NCBI GenBank assembly: GCA_017964055.1
Contig: JAGCSS010000290.1
Coordinates: 1 to 10,134, forward strand
Direction: 5' to 3'
DNA: 10,134 nt
DNA from: Lachnospiraceae bacterium
GTDB lineage: Bacteria > Bacillota > Clostridia > Lachnospirales > Lachnospiraceae
Shown here: positions 8,916-10,134 of the stretch, in pieces
Layout: every line of letters begins with the position of its first letter
How positions within the stretch are numbered: position 1 is the first letter of the stretch
Position numbers and translations under genes: made by a program
The notes under the pieces: model-generated
Database searches by the model: none
What the model saw: the letters and a program-made list of their open reading frames with translations, nothing else
Told to the model about the DNA's origin: nothing

Positions 8916-8924
8916 AATATATCA
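8916..8924 (-). promoter_or_regulatory. Candidate extended -10 promoter for nadE
   Basis: The minus strand reads TGATATATT, that is TGN followed by TATATT (five of six to TATAAT). The -35 position is a weak T-rich stretch. A start near 8909 gives a leader of about 25 bases that includes the strong ribosome site. It lies downstream of the 6S-like RNA terminator, so nadE would have its own start. Confidence 0.5.
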
Positions 8925-8969
8925 CATTTTGGGGAAATAAAAAAGAAACAAAGAGTTAAAAAAGGATTA

Positions 8970-9010
8970 TAAAAAACTACAGCCGCTGACCCCCGTTACG
9001 GGCCAGCGGC
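8970..9010 (-). terminator. Intrinsic terminator of the 6S-like RNA
   Basis: The minus-strand hairpin runs from 9010 to 8982. The 5' arm GCCGCTGGCCC pairs with GGGGTCAGCGGC over 11 base pairs (one G-T) around a short GTAACG-type loop. After five bases (TGTAG) comes a run of six Ts (8976-8971). No protein gene ends here, so the terminator belongs to the RNA transcribed through 9227-9010. Confidence 0.88.
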
Positions 9011-9018
9011 TCGACGCT

Positions 9019-9030
9019 GCTGCATGCAGC
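9019..9030. other. Palindrome GCTGCATGCAGC between 6S-like core and terminator
   Basis: This is a perfect 12-base palindrome lying between the outer helix of the RNA and its terminator. In RNA the central bases would have to open to form a tight hairpin. It may be part of the 3' trailer that is trimmed from the mature RNA. Function unknown. Confidence 0.35.
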
Positions 9031-9072
9031 CTTTAAATGTGTACCCAAAGTGCCGGTTCCTGTTTTTTGACT

Positions 9073-9088
9073 CCTAGCAATTGCTAGG
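9073..9088. other. Perfect hairpin CCTAGCAATTGCTAGG inside the 6S-like RNA
   Basis: This 16-base palindrome forms a six-base-pair stem with an AATT loop. In the folded RNA it lies on the 3' side of the central bubble, where a small hairpin is a known feature of many 6S RNAs. It is not followed by a T run on the minus strand, so it is not a terminator for minus-strand transcription. Confidence 0.6.
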
Positions 9089-9233
9089 TGGATGCCCTCA
9101 AATGAGCTTCTGCCTTCCACTGACAATTAAGGAGGCCTGACATAGGCTCAAAGATATTGGAGTTCCGTTTAAAGTGATGTAGGTTCAAAAATACAGGATG
9201 ATCGAACACCTCAGGAGGTTTTGTTGTGAGTAC

Positions 9234-9262
9234 ATTATAACCTATTCAAAGGAAAAATGCAA
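9234..9262 (-). promoter_or_regulatory. Strong sigma-A promoter of the 6S-like RNA
   Basis: On the minus strand there is a -35 box TTGCAT (9262-9257), a 17-base spacer and a perfect -10 box TATAAT (9239-9234). The predicted start is the A at about 9227. It lies 33 bases after the stop of the histidine kinase gene, in an AT-rich stretch. No convincing terminator for the kinase gene is visible between 9294 and 9263, so some read-through into the RNA is possible. Confidence 0.85.
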
Positions 9263-9294
9263 GTATATTTTCTAAAAATTTATGATTTTCTTTC

Positions 9295-10134
9295 CTAACT
9301 TTCTGATAACATATATTCTTCTTCCGAAATTTCATGAAAACTAAAGATGAACTCGGTGCCCTTTCCGGGCTCGCTCTCCACTTTGATCTCGCCGTCATGC
9401 TTGAGCGCTATATTCTTGGCGATGGCCAGTCCCAGACCGGTGCCCTTCGCGTTCATCCTGAGCTTTGACTTGTAGAACTTGTCGAAAATGAACGGCAGCT
9501 CCTCCTTCGAGATACCGATGCCCTCATCCCTGATGCTGACGGTCATGGGGCTTCCGTCCTCGCCGGACTTCAGCGTGACATATATCTTTGAGTTCTCGCC
9601 CGAGAACTTGATCGCGTTGTCAAATATGACCATGAACATCTGGCGCAGGCGGTCGTAATCGCCCATCATCATGTACACATCCTTGTCCCTGTTCATGACT
9701 ATCGCGATATTCTTCTCCTGACTGATCGCAGCCGCACTGCGTACGAGCTCGTCGAAGATATGGACCAGATTTACCGGTTCCTTTTCAATCCTGAAGTTAG
9801 GATTCTGCATCTTTGAGAGGATCAGCAGATCCGCAACCAGGCGCTCCATGGACTTACATTCGCGCAGTATCCTCTCGTGATAATCGCTGACCTGTGACTC
9901 CTCGGTGACCACTCCGTCTGCGAGGCACTCGGTCGTGGCTCTTACCACGGCAATGGGTGTCCTCAGCTCATGCGAAACGTTCGCGAAGAAATCGAGACGC
10001 ATCTGCTCGAGGTTTCTGCGCTCGACCTCGTTCTCCTTCAGCCGGTCCGAGAGCTTATCGATGCTTCGGGCCATGTCGCCGATCTCATCCTTTCTGTCGA
10101 TGCCGGTCTTGCATTCATAATTGCCCTCGGTCAT
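9295..10134 (-). CDS. Sensor histidine kinase, C-terminal part (5' end outside window)
   Basis: This is the cytoplasmic kinase core of a two-component sensor, which autophosphorylates a histidine and passes the phosphate to a response regulator. The 279 visible residues start inside a HAMP linker (DEIGDMARSIDKLSDRL, about 16-32), so the ATG at the edge is probably internal, and the sensor and membrane segments lie beyond 10134. The dimerisation domain has FFANVSHELRTP with phospho-acceptor His55. The ATP domain has the N box FDNAIKFS (Asn173), the G1 box DEGIGIS (203-209), the F box FIFDKFYKS (215-223) and the G2 box GTGLGLA (231-237). All are intact, so the kinase should be active. The layout is that of PhoR/WalK-type HAMP-HisKA-HATPase kinases, but ligand and partner cannot be told. 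A response regulator gene would be expected upstream, outside the window. It ends with TAG at 9295. Confidence 0.95.
   Translation of the reverse strand: MTEGNYECKTGIDRKDEIGDMARSIDKLSDRLKENEVERRNLEQMRLDFFANVSHELRTPIAVVRATTECLADGVVTEESQVSDYHERILRECKSMERLVADLLILSKMQNPNFRIEKEPVNLVHIFDELVRSAAAISQEKNIAIVMNRDKDVYMMMGDYDRLRQMFMVIFDNAIKFSGENSKIYVTLKSGEDGSPMTVSIRDEGIGISKEELPFIFDKFYKSKLRMNAKGTGLGLAIAKNIALKHDGEIKVESEPGKGTEFIFSFHEISEEEYMLSES

Larger units (their letters stand above)
8970..9227 (-). ncRNA. ssrS: Probable 6S RNA (RNA polymerase-binding regulatory RNA)
   Basis: 6S RNA mimics an open promoter and sequesters housekeeping RNA polymerase when growth slows. This unit has no open gene but has a strong promoter and terminator. 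By hand it folds as the family does. The outer helix is CCTGAGGTG (9215-9207) with CACTTTGGG (9052-9044). Next come TCCTG (9198-9194) with CAGGA (9062-9058), and TTTTTGA (9191-9185) with TCAAAAA (9070-9064). These enclose a large central bubble whose 3' side carries a perfect hairpin (9073-9088). An apical arm follows, CAAT with ATTG and then GAGCC with GGCCTC (hairpin 9132-9149). The start GAGGTGTTCG resembles E. coli 6S GAGATGTTCG, and TTTTTGAACCTACA resembles Clostridial 6S as I remember it. The transcript of about 258 bases includes the terminator; the paired core is about 172 bases. Another structured regulatory RNA is possible but fits less well. There is no SRP, T-box or tmRNA signature. 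Confidence 0.75.

Noticed and set aside
8970..9227. Considered SRP RNA, T-box leader, tmRNA or a metabolite riboswitch for nadE
   Set aside because: There is no GGAAGCAGC-like SRP loop, no T-box GGGTGGNACCGCG element and no tmRNA ends. The terminator plus a separate nadE promoter downstream argue for an independent RNA rather than a nadE leader.
9263..9294. Possible terminator after the histidine kinase gene
   Set aside because: The stretch is AT-rich with only a weak AAAAT/ATTTT pairing and no GC stem, so no terminator can be supported.

Overview
The window looks like ordinary chromosome from a Clostridia-type Firmicute, most likely Lachnospiraceae-like. The reasons are the presence of AddB rather than RecBC, AGGAGG-type ribosome sites, a glutamine-dependent two-domain NadE, a Firmicute-style FtsH, and a low-GC spacer between fairly GC-rich genes. 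This taxonomic call is inference. All protein genes lie on the minus strand, so transcription runs from high to low coordinates.

Layout in transcription order: (1) 10134-9295, the C-terminal part of a membrane sensor histidine kinase, cut by the window edge. (2) 9294-8884, a 411-base spacer that holds a complete small RNA unit: a strong sigma-A promoter (TTGCAT, 17 bases, TATAAT), an RNA that folds like bacterial 6S RNA, an intrinsic terminator, and then a separate extended -10 promoter for the next gene. (3) 8883-6970, nadE. (4) 6878-4911, ftsH. (5) 4870-4640, a 76-residue protein of unknown function. (6) 4574-2709, uvrC. (7) 2664-1, addB, complete at its start and running off the left edge with about 888 codons visible.

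The genes are housekeeping: the final step of NAD synthesis, membrane protein quality control, nucleotide excision repair and double-strand-break end processing. nadE, ftsH and the small gene are spaced 91 and 40 bases apart. uvrC and addB are 44 bases apart and probably form a repair operon with its own promoter upstream of uvrC. That promoter overlaps three copies of a 10-base motif that could be an operator.

I found no insertion sequence, CRISPR array, tRNA, rRNA or phage gene. No obviously novel system is present. The items most worth a second look are the 6S-like RNA and its hairpin-bearing central bubble, the unrecognised 76-residue protein, and the repeated motif before uvrC.
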